A stretch of 7,110 nucleotides of DNA from Clostridia bacterium. GTDB lineage: Bacteria; Bacillota; Clostridia; Oscillospirales; CAG-272. Under the pieces are notes generated by a model that was given only the letters and a program-made list of their open reading frames with translations, did no database searches and was not told the DNA's origin. Below, piece after piece: positions 1 to 6,020 of the stretch (the first letter of the stretch is position 1; each line of letters begins with the position of its first letter). Location: contig JAFTNI010000066.1 of NCBI GenBank assembly GCA_017451975.1, positions 1 through 7,110 on the forward strand. The letters run 5' to 3'. The translations under genes were made by a program, and so were the position numbers.

Positions 1-80
1 ATTAATACGGAGAAAAGGGAAAAATCTTACAGAAAAATTGCAATTTTTCTGTAAGATTTTTCCCTTTTCTCCGTATTAAT
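1..80. repeat. Perfect 80-bp zero-spacer palindrome at the window edge
   Basis: Bases 41-80 are the exact reverse complement of bases 1-40, with the axis between 40 and 41 (TTG|CAA) and no mismatch. Symmetry ends at or before base 81 as far as the window shows; the left side cannot be followed because the window starts here. The arms are AT-rich, and the left arm is strongly purine-rich. There is no T-tract of the usual terminator kind after it. Such long spacerless palindromes are usually unstable in bacteria, and fold-back sequences at contig ends are a common assembly or amplification artefact. Real alternatives are a strong hairpin between two genes or a symmetric divergent promoter. Confidence 0.95.
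50..75 (+). promoter_or_regulatory. Candidate ECF-type autoregulatory promoter of the sigma operon
   Basis: TGTAAG at 50-55 is followed after exactly 16 bases by CGTA at 72-75. This resembles the Firmicutes ECF promoter pattern (TGAAAC or TGTAAC, about 16 bases, CGTA or CGTC), and the T-rich spacer also fits. The predicted start, 8-10 bases past CGTA, is about base 84, leaving a leader of about 30 bases that holds the RBS. No convincing sigma-A -35/-10 pair was found upstream of this operon. ECF operons commonly transcribe themselves, so autoregulation is likely if the site is real. Because it lies in the palindrome, an identical copy faces left at 6-31. Confidence 0.42.
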
Positions 81-83
81 ATA

Positions 84-95
84 TGAAACGTTTCA
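84..95. promoter_or_regulatory. 12-bp palindrome TGAAACGTTTCA, LacI-family-type operator candidate
   Basis: This is a perfect inverted repeat with a central CG, the form typical of LacI/GalR-family operators. It resembles a catabolite-responsive element but is two bases shorter than the 14-bp cre consensus. It sits immediately after the candidate ECF promoter, at or just past the predicted start site and upstream of the RBS, where a bound repressor would block initiation or elongation. The regulator is not encoded in the window. A chance palindrome cannot be excluded. Confidence 0.4.
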
Positions 96-114
96 AAAAT
101 ATCGGGAGGTAAAA

Positions 115-672
115 ATGAATGATATAGATTTGATAAACCTTTTGAAAAAGGATGCCGAGCAAGGGCTTGCAGTGCTTATGAAAAGCTATACAGGCCTTGT
201 ATGCTCCGTAATAAAAAATACCTCTGCCTCGTTCTCTGCGGAAGATACAGAGGAGCTGGCGAGCGACGTATTTTTCGATTTTTACCGTAACGCAAAAAAA
301 TATAAACCCGAGCTCGGCAGTATAAAAGCATTCCTTTGCGTAATGGCAAGGCGAAAGGCGCTGGACCTTGCGCGCAAACGCTCGCGCGAAAACGGCAACA
401 TTTCCATAGACGATGAAGAAACATTTCTTCAGTTTGCAGGCGAGCTTGCCGTAGAGGAATCCTTTTTCACCGAAGAAGAGCAAAAAACGCTTCTGCGAGA
501 AATCGCCGCGCTCGGCGAACCCGACAAAGAAATAATCACGCGCAAATTTTTCCTGCGCGAGCCTACGAAAAGTATAGCAGAGCGCCTTGGGCTAAGCCCT
601 GCCAACGTAGACGTGCGCACACACCGCGCGCTTGCAAAATTGCGCGAGAAGATAGGAGGAAACGGAATATGA
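115..672 (+). CDS. ECF-type RNA polymerase sigma factor
   Basis: This 185-residue protein is of normal ECF length and would direct RNA polymerase to a small alternative regulon. Region sigma-2 spans about residues 18-90, with an acidic stretch EDTEELASDVFFDFYRNA near 43-60 and SIKAFLCVMARRKALDLARK near 69-88, matching the helices that bind core polymerase and melt the -10 element. Region sigma-4 spans about 123-180, with helix-turn-helix sequence SIAERLGLSPANVDVRTHRALAKLRE for -35 recognition. There is no sigma-1 or sigma-3. The ATG start is fixed by GGAGG at 105-109, five bases upstream. The stop TGA overlaps the ATG of the next gene (ATGA), indicating translational coupling to a likely anti-sigma factor. 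The ECF subgroup and the regulon cannot be assigned from sequence alone. Confidence 0.93.
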   Translation: MNDIDLINLLKKDAEQGLAVLMKSYTGLVCSVIKNTSASFSAEDTEELASDVFFDFYRNAKKYKPELGSIKAFLCVMARRKALDLARKRSRENGNISIDDEETFLQFAGELAVEESFFTEEEQKTLLREIAALGEPDKEIITRKFFLREPTKSIAERLGLSPANVDVRTHRALAKLREKIGGNGI

Positions 673-1466
673 AAAAGAATCTTTACACTATAATGGACGA
701 AGCAAAGGAAAAGGAGCTTGAAGCATTGCTCGAAAACGTGGAATGCGAAGCACCTGCTGGCATATCTGCGGAAAATATAGCCGCAAAAGTCGGCAAGAAG
801 CGCAGAAACGCAGCGGTAAAAGCGCGCACGCGCTGGCTGCGCTACGGCGCTGTGGCGGCTTGCTTTGCGCTTATCGTGGCGGCTGTGCCCACAGCACATT
901 ATTTCGGCAACGCATCTGCAACGAACCCAACAGATAATCTCTACCACGAAGGAACAAAGCCCAGCAGCGGCATGAATGATCAAGGAACCTCCCTGTTGCC
1001 CGAAATCGGCTTTGTAACGTCCCCTTCCATCGCTTACGCTACAAGTGTTTCTTATTTGTACTACTTGCCGCTTGAAAACGGCACCTGCCTTGCAAAAGAG
1101 ATGTTTTTCAAGCTTGACGAGGGCAAAATGAAAGAAACATGGCGAGAGCTTCTCGCTCCGTTCTGGGAGCATTGCGGGCTTGAAGTTACCGTAGCAAACT
1201 GGGAAATGACGACCGAGGGTGAAAAGACCGAGGTCAGCGCCGACGGGCAAACCGTAACGCACACGCCCGGCACAAAAACGGTTCATATCTACCTTGAGGG
1301 CGAGGCAGAACTTGACGACCACACGCTCAAATGCCTTATTAACACCATAGACAGCATTTCTTACGTAAGGTATATCAAGCTTTATATGAACGGCGCCCCC
1401 GTTGCAATAGAAGGCGAATGCCCTACGGAGGGTTTTGTAAATTTCCACGTAAACAAAGCAGAATAA
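669..1466 (+). CDS. Putative membrane-anchored anti-sigma factor, GerMN-like outer domain
   Basis: This 265-residue protein has a basic, charged cytoplasmic N-terminus of about 56 residues, one transmembrane segment at about 57-78 (following KARTRW, so N-terminus inside), and an extracytoplasmic region of about 185 residues. The coupled ATGA overlap with the ECF gene and this topology make it the probable anti-sigma partner, holding the sigma factor at the membrane until an outside signal arrives. The HxxxCxxC zinc motif of many anti-sigma factors is absent. Residues about 125-247 alternate strands and a helix, ending in a stretch of the form CLINTIDSI...IKLYMNGAPV, which recalls the GerMN (sporulation/germination) fold; this is a weak by-eye resemblance. 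AGGAGG at 654-659 supports the start. It ends at a terminator. A function other than sigma control is possible, as no homology search was done. Confidence 0.72.
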   Translation: MKKNLYTIMDEAKEKELEALLENVECEAPAGISAENIAAKVGKKRRNAAVKARTRWLRYGAVAACFALIVAAVPTAHYFGNASATNPTDNLYHEGTKPSSGMNDQGTSLLPEIGFVTSPSIAYATSVSYLYYLPLENGTCLAKEMFFKLDEGKMKETWRELLAPFWEHCGLEVTVANWEMTTEGEKTEVSADGQTVTHTPGTKTVHIYLEGEAELDDHTLKCLINTIDSISYVRYIKLYMNGAPVAIEGECPTEGFVNFHVNKAE

Positions 1467-1473
1467 ATTTCAC

Positions 1474-1501
1474 AAAAATGCACGCTTCGGCGTGCATTTT
1501 T
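1474..1501 (+). terminator. Rho-independent terminator with UUCG tetraloop
   Basis: Seven bases after the anti-sigma stop codon, a 12-bp perfect stem (AAAAATGCACGC with GCGTGCATTTTT) closes on a TTCG loop at 1486-1489. The C(UUCG)G tetraloop is exceptionally stable. The 3' arm ends in a T-run followed by more T-rich sequence. It ends the sigma/anti-sigma operon and insulates it from the promoter that starts at 1513. The A-run on the 5' side could make it work in both directions. Confidence 0.93.
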
Positions 1502-1512
1502 ATTTTCTGCAC

Positions 1513-1541
1513 TTGCTTTTTTTATGTAGTTTCTGTATAAT
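1513..1541 (+). promoter_or_regulatory. Sigma-A promoter of the GH2 gene
   Basis: TTGCTT (1513-1518) and a perfect TATAAT (1536-1541) are separated by the ideal 17 bases. The predicted start is near 1548, giving a leader of about 30 bases with an RBS, AAAGGA at 1563-1568, nine bases before the ATG. The preceding terminator and this promoter show that the glycosidase is transcribed separately from the sigma operon. No clear operator palindrome is seen within it. Confidence 0.88.
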
Positions 1542-1577
1542 GTAAGCATAAATCATATTCCGAAAGGATTTTTAATT

Positions 1578-4500
1578 ATGGCAGATTTTTTCGGCGCTAT
1601 CGCCGCAAATGAGATTGGCAATAAGCGCGCGCCGCTTGTTTTTCCCAAGCCCGCACCGTGTAACGGAAAAGTGCTTCCGCTTGCGGCGGCGTGCGGTACG
1701 CCTGCAAAAGTATATAAAAAGCCCGATTCGCGCGAGGAGCTCGACGCGCTTATAGAAGATTTGCGCGTGAAATACGAGCCGTTTATGCAAAAGCTCGCGC
1801 CAAAAGCGGAAAGCACGCGAGACGTACAAAACCTTACCTCGTTTTCTATGCGTGAAGCGGAAAAAGCCGATTTCCGCGATTTTTCGCGCGTGCTTCGCGG
1901 CGAGGGCGAGTGGAAACAAATAGAAGTTCCCTATTATTTCGGCCCCACGGGAAATACGGTGCATTATTACAGAACGAAATTTTGCACAAACGCGCTTGCT
2001 GAGGGCAAAGCGGCTTTCATTTGCTTCGACGGTGCAGATTACATTGCCGAGGTTTTCTTAAACGGTGCTTTCGTGGGGAGCCACGAGGGCTTTTTCGCTC
2101 CGTTTGAATTTGACGTAAGCCCCTATGTGCGCGAAGGCGAAAATGAGCTTACAGTTACCGTGCGCAATGATTACGTTTACGGAGGCAACCAGGGGCCCAC
2201 CGCCACCCCCGTGCGCCTGGAGGGCGATAAAATGTACGCCGCTACGGGCTTCGGTTGGGACGATGCCGAAGTCGGCTGGCACCACTGCCCGCCTGGCGCA
2301 GGCATTTGCCAAGGCGTGCGCTTTGAGGTACGCGAGCGCGCGTTTATTTCCGATATTTTCGTGCGCCCACTGCCCGCGCGCGGTGAATGCGAGCTTTTCT
2401 GTGAGGTTTACAACTGCGGCTATATGCCGCTTGAGGGCGTACGCCTGAGTATATCCGTATACGGCAGAAACTTCGAAGCCACGGTTTTAGAAAACCTCGA
2501 ATACGAGCCGATTACATTTAAAGATGCCTACCACGGCGAAAGCGTTCGTCTTGCCGACCTTGAAAACAGCGAAAAAATGAATGACGCCGTAAAGCTTGCA
2601 TTTTTCAATGGCGCAAACCTTGTGCGCCTCGTGTTGCCCTTGCCGGGTGCGCGACTTTGGGAGCCCGATGCCCCCTACCTCTACGAAGCCCAGGTAAGCC
2701 TTACCGAAGGCGGTATGCTGCGCGATACGCGCACAAGCACATTTGGCATGCGCGAATTCACGCAGGATACCGCGGGCGAACCCAAGGGTATGTTCTACCT
2801 CAACGGCAAATCGCTCCGCCTTCGCGGTGCAAACACCATGGGCTTTGAGCAGCAAGACGTTCTGCGCGGCGATTATGATGCGCTGCTCTACGATATGCTT
2901 ATGGCAAAGGCGTGCAATATGAACTTTTTGCGCCTTACACAACGCCCCGTGCAGAAGGAGATATACGAGCTTTGCGACACGATAGGCTTGATGCTGCAAA
3001 CAGACCTTCCCCTATTTACGGTTATGCGCCGCACGAAGTTTGCCGAGGGTGTGCGCCAGGCAGAGGAGATGGAAAAGCTCATTCGCCCGCACGCATCGAG
3101 CATTTTGATATCATATATGAACGAGCCCATGGCGAACGCGGCAAACCGCCCGCACCGCCACCTTGTGCGCGATGAAATGGAGGGCTTCTTTGCCGCGTGC
3201 GATACAGCAGTACACTTGCTCAACCCCGATAGGGTTATAAAGCACATTGACGGCGATTATGACCCGCCCGACAGCACTATGCCCGATAACCACTGCTACT
3301 GCACATGGTACAACGGCCACGGCGTAGATATAGGCAAGCTCCACCGCGGCTATTGGCTTGGCGTAAAAGAGGGCTGGTATTACGGCTGCGGCGAATTTGG
3401 CGCAGAGGGGCTGGACCCTGCCGAGCTTATGCGCAGGCGTTACCCCGACGAATGGCTGCCGCAAAGCAAAGAGGCTGAAAAGGAATGGGAGCCCGGCATG
3501 ATAAAAGACTCCCAAAGCGGAAATATGCACTTTTTCTACTACGACACGCAGGAAACGCTCGAAGCCTGGGCTGAAGAAAGCCGCAAATACCAGGCGCTCG
3601 CCACAAAAATGCAAACCGAGGCTTTCCGCCGCGATGCAAATATGGCAAGCATTGCAATCCACCTCTTTATAGATGCATGGCCCTCGGGCTGGATGAAAAC
3701 CATAGTCGATTGTGAAAGGAACCCAAAACCCGCGTTTTTTGCCTACCGTGATGCGCTCACACCGCTTATGGTAAACCTGCGCACAGATAGATTTTCATAT
3801 TTTTCGGGCGAAAAAGCCGCGTGCGAGCTTTTCGTTTGCAACGATACACACGAAAGGGCCGACGGCCACAAAATAATATGCGAGCTTATTTCCGAGCGCG
3901 GAAAACTGCTTGCAAAAACGGAAGCGGCGGCAGATTTTGCCGAGAACAGCGCCTTTATGCAAGGCAAGCTTGCTTTTACCGCGCCCGAAACGGCAGAACG
4001 CACGCACGCCACGCTTCGCGCCGTGCTTACTGATAAAAATGAGAACGTGATACACTACTGCGACGAAAAAATAGAGATTTTCCCGCGCGAAGCAGAAGTT
4101 TTGCCGAAAGCAACCGTTGTTTCGGGCAAGGAATTTCTCGAAAACAAAGAAAAATACGAATCTCTTGCCGAAAGCGGTGCGACAGTTGTTATAGAAGGCT
4201 TGCCTGTGGGCGAGCACGAAATATGCGGCACGGAGGTGCGCGTAAAAGCCTGCGGTATGCGCGCGCTCCACTTCGTTTCACGAAAAACGGGTCACGAGCT
4301 TGTGCGCGGCTTCGAGCCATACGATTTCCGCTATTGGTACGATGAGAACGAGGACATGATAACACCTATTCTTTCAAGCACGTTCCTTGCGGAAGGCGCA
4401 ATTCCCATTCTCACAAGCGGAAACAGCCTGCGAGGAAGCGCTTGGGGGCAGAAGCTATACAAGGCCCTCGCCTGCGCCGAAATCCGCGCAGGAAACGGAA

Positions 4501-4586
4501 AAATCATCATAAATCAACTTGATTTGAAAACTCACACGGCAAATCCTGCAGCGCAGATTTTCGCAAACAGGCTTTACAATTATTAA
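1578..4586 (+). CDS. Glycoside hydrolase family 2-type protein (cytoplasmic)
   Basis: This 1002-residue enzyme should remove a non-reducing terminal beta-linked sugar by the retaining mechanism; the sugar cannot be told from sequence. In order: an unassigned N-terminal extension (about 1-108); a sugar-binding jelly-roll domain (about 110-250) with AEVFLNGAFVGSHEGFFAPF at 157-176; an Ig-like domain (about 255-392, ending TSTFGMREF); a TIM barrel (about 400-725) with LNGKSLRLRGANTMG and YELCDTIGLMLQTDLPLF. The likely acid/base is E516 (SYMNEP) and the likely nucleophile E606 (CGEFGAEG). The family's usual SHxP after the barrel Arg (R452) reads TQRP here. A beta-sandwich (about 730-838) and an alpha/beta domain resembling a class I glutamine-amidotransferase fold (about 840-1002) follow. 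There is no signal peptide or membrane segment, so imported substrates are likely. Own promoter; ends at a shared bidirectional terminator. Confidence 0.9.
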   Translation: MADFFGAIAANEIGNKRAPLVFPKPAPCNGKVLPLAAACGTPAKVYKKPDSREELDALIEDLRVKYEPFMQKLAPKAESTRDVQNLTSFSMREAEKADFRDFSRVLRGEGEWKQIEVPYYFGPTGNTVHYYRTKFCTNALAEGKAAFICFDGADYIAEVFLNGAFVGSHEGFFAPFEFDVSPYVREGENELTVTVRNDYVYGGNQGPTATPVRLEGDKMYAATGFGWDDAEVGWHHCPPGAGICQGVRFEVRERAFISDIFVRPLPARGECELFCEVYNCGYMPLEGVRLSISVYGRNFEATVLENLEYEPITFKDAYHGESVRLADLENSEKMNDAVKLAFFNGANLVRLVLPLPGARLWEPDAPYLYEAQVSLTEGGMLRDTRTSTFGMREFTQDTAGEPKGMFYLNGKSLRLRGANTMGFEQQDVLRGDYDALLYDMLMAKACNMNFLRLTQRPVQKEIYELCDTIGLMLQTDLPLFTVMRRTKFAEGVRQAEEMEKLIRPHASSILISYMNEPMANAANRPHRHLVRDEMEGFFAACDTAVHLLNPDRVIKHIDGDYDPPDSTMPDNHCYCTWYNGHGVDIGKLHRGYWLGVKEGWYYGCGEFGAEGLDPAELMRRRYPDEWLPQSKEAEKEWEPGMIKDSQSGNMHFFYYDTQETLEAWAEESRKYQALATKMQTEAFRRDANMASIAIHLFIDAWPSGWMKTIVDCERNPKPAFFAYRDALTPLMVNLRTDRFSYFSGEKAACELFVCNDTHERADGHKIICELISERGKLLAKTEAAADFAENSAFMQGKLAFTAPETAERTHATLRAVLTDKNENVIHYCDEKIEIFPREAEVLPKATVVSGKEFLENKEKYESLAESGATVVIEGLPVGEHEICGTEVRVKACGMRALHFVSRKTGHELVRGFEPYDFRYWYDENEDMITPILSSTFLAEGAIPILTSGNSLRGSAWGQKLYKALACAEIRAGNGKIIINQLDLKTHTANPAAQIFANRLYNY

Positions 4587-4659
4587 AAACAAAAATTTTT
4601 AGTGGCACACAGAAGAAGCGAAAAATTGAAAGTTTTTTCTTCCTTGTGAATCATTATAA

Positions 4660-4695
4660 AATGAGCTGTTTCAAATGCATTTGAAACAGCTCATT
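4660..4695. terminator. Bidirectional terminator, perfect 36-bp palindrome
   Basis: Bases 4660-4695 are a perfect palindrome centred on ATGCAT, with stem sequence GAGCTGTTTCAAA and its complement. It lies in the 128-bp gap between the convergent GH2 gene and the oxidoreductase operon. Moderately T-rich sequence follows on the + strand (TCTTATTT), and on the minus strand the transcript continues TTTATAATG. The position and structure fit termination of both converging units, although neither side has a clean run of six or more Ts. The rest of the gap (4587-4659 and 4696-4714) is AT-rich and shows no gene. Confidence 0.82.
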
Positions 4696-4714
4696 CTTAT
4701 TTGCAAATTTATTC

Positions 4715-6010
4715 TTAAATATCCAATCCGCGCTTTTTGCAGAACTCTTCGATATTGACAACGGTATCCGTAAGCCTTGCTTCCTCTGCCGCAAATCCTA
4801 TCATATGATTCTGCACGGAAACGCCGATTTCCGCTATATCAAGACCGCTATAGGTTCCGCCGAGGTAATCGTAGAGGTCGTAAACAATTCCGAAATCTCC
4901 GCCGCCGTGACCGCCCGTTATAGTTTCGTCAACCTTGCCAAGCTCTATTTTATGCTTCTTTTTATCCGCAAACGTGCGCACGATTATTTCGTCGTCCGAA
5001 GCAAAGGCGTAAACCTCGCCCTTCGTGCCGTAGATGCGCGTATATCTGCCGCCGCGGTTAAACGCATTGAACGTGAGCTGCGCCGTAGCGCCGCCCTCAA
5101 ACTCCATGCTGACAACCTGATGGTCGGGCATATTGTTGTTCGCGTGGAAAACGCAAAGACCGTAATCGGTTCTCTTGAGGGCTTCCAGAAGCTCCTCGTC
5201 GGTATAGCCCGGATGCGTCGCAACGGAGTTGCGGAAGCCGCCCTTCCAGCAAAGCCCGTCGGGGTTTTCTATGTAGATTTTAAGGCTGTCGTAGGGGCAT
5301 TTGCCTCTTTCGGGGCAATCCTCCGCCGCACAGCGCACGGGCGCGCCGGCAGGGGCATTTTCAGCCTTGAAATACGTGAGGTCGCCGAAGGAGGAAACCT
5401 TTTTGCATTTCTTGCCCACAAGCCACTGGATTATATCGAGGTCGTGGCAGGTTTTTGCAAGAACCATAGGTGTAGTTGCCGCGGAATCATGCCAGAGTCC
5501 GCGTATAAAGCTGTGTGAAAAATGCACGTCGCCGATGCCCTCCGCCTGATCGACGGACATAACCTCGCCTATCATGCCGCTTTCCACAACGTCCTTGAGC
5601 GCTTTATAAAACTGCGTGTAACGAAGCACATGGCAAACGAGAACGCACACGCCCTTTTTCTTCGCCGCGTTCGCGATGTCGGCGCATTCCTGCGCCGTCT
5701 GCGCCACGGGCTTTTCCAGAAGAATATCGTAGCCAAGCTCTATTGCTTTCATCGCGGGAGCGTAATGCGCGTCGTCCATCGTTGCTATTACGGCTATATC
5801 CGCCATTTTCGGCAAAGAGAGTATATCCTCCCAGCTTTTGAAGCAAGCCTCCGCGGGTATGCCGTGCTGCTTTGCAAACTCCTCGCGTCTGAGGTCGTGC
5901 GGCTCCGCCACGCCGACTATTTTATATTTTTCGGGCATATGCGCCATAAAATTGCAGTAAGTTCTACCGCGGTTTCCCGCGCCTATCAAAATTACGCTGA
6001 ACTGTTTCAT
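4715..6010 (-). CDS. Gfo/Idh/MocA family NAD(P)-dependent oxidoreductase (distal copy)
   Basis: This 431-residue protein should oxidise or reduce a sugar, cyclitol or glycoside hydroxyl with NAD(P). Its Rossmann domain begins at residue 4 with the dinucleotide motif GAGNRG at 10-15 and ends with the family's EKP at 99-101. The catalytic-type motif KTCHDLD is at 186-192 (K186, H189, D192 the candidates). A Cys-x4-Cys-x5-Cys cluster (C227, C232, C238, ending CPY) and GHGGGD at 367-372 follow in the C-terminal alpha/beta domain. The start chosen is ATG at 6010-6008: a GAGG at 6020-6017 sits six bases before it, and the protein then begins just before the Rossmann strand, as usual. An in-frame TTG at 6022 would add four residues but lies on that RBS. 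It is the second gene of an operon, eight bases after its paralog. No signal peptide. The substrate is unknown. Confidence 0.92.
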   Translation of the reverse strand: MKQFSVILIGAGNRGRTYCNFMAHMPEKYKIVGVAEPHDLRREEFAKQHGIPAEACFKSWEDILSLPKMADIAVIATMDDAHYAPAMKAIELGYDILLEKPVAQTAQECADIANAAKKKGVCVLVCHVLRYTQFYKALKDVVESGMIGEVMSVDQAEGIGDVHFSHSFIRGLWHDSAATTPMVLAKTCHDLDIIQWLVGKKCKKVSSFGDLTYFKAENAPAGAPVRCAAEDCPERGKCPYDSLKIYIENPDGLCWKGGFRNSVATHPGYTDEELLEALKRTDYGLCVFHANNNMPDHQVVSMEFEGGATAQLTFNAFNRGGRYTRIYGTKGEVYAFASDDEIIVRTFADKKKHKIELGKVDETITGGHGGGDFGIVYDLYDYLGGTYSGLDIAEIGVSVQNHMIGFAAEEARLTDTVVNIEEFCKKRGLDI

Positions 6011-6016
6011 ATAAAG

Positions 6017-6020
6017 CCTC
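6017..6020 (-). promoter_or_regulatory. RBS that decides the distal oxidoreductase start
   Basis: GAGG on the minus strand overlaps the TGA stop (6021-6019) of the upstream paralog and lies six bases before the ATG at 6010. It supports coupled translation of the two dehydrogenases and argues against the TTG at 6022-6020, which shares a base with it and lacks an RBS at suitable spacing. Confidence 0.75.

Noticed and set aside
84..106. TGAAAC at 84-89 as an ECF -35 element with a -10 at CGGG (103)
   Set aside because: The spacing is 13 rather than about 16, the -10 would be CGGG, and transcription would start at or inside the RBS and start codon.
429..1448. A 339-codon open frame on the minus strand, opposite the sigma and anti-sigma genes
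   Set aside because: It is antisense to two well-supported coupled genes, has no recognisable domain, and its protein is a Cys/Arg/Phe-rich mixture typical of a shadow frame.
1541..1564. TGTAAG at 1541 followed by CGAA as a second ECF promoter for the GH2 gene
   Set aside because: The spacing (14) and -10 are poor, the second element is part of the RBS, and a near-perfect sigma-A promoter already explains the gene.
4612..4648. AAGAAGCGAAAAA...TTTTTTCTTCC possible hairpin after the GH2 gene
   Set aside because: The pairing is interrupted and almost all A-T, much weaker than the palindrome at 4660-4695 that follows.
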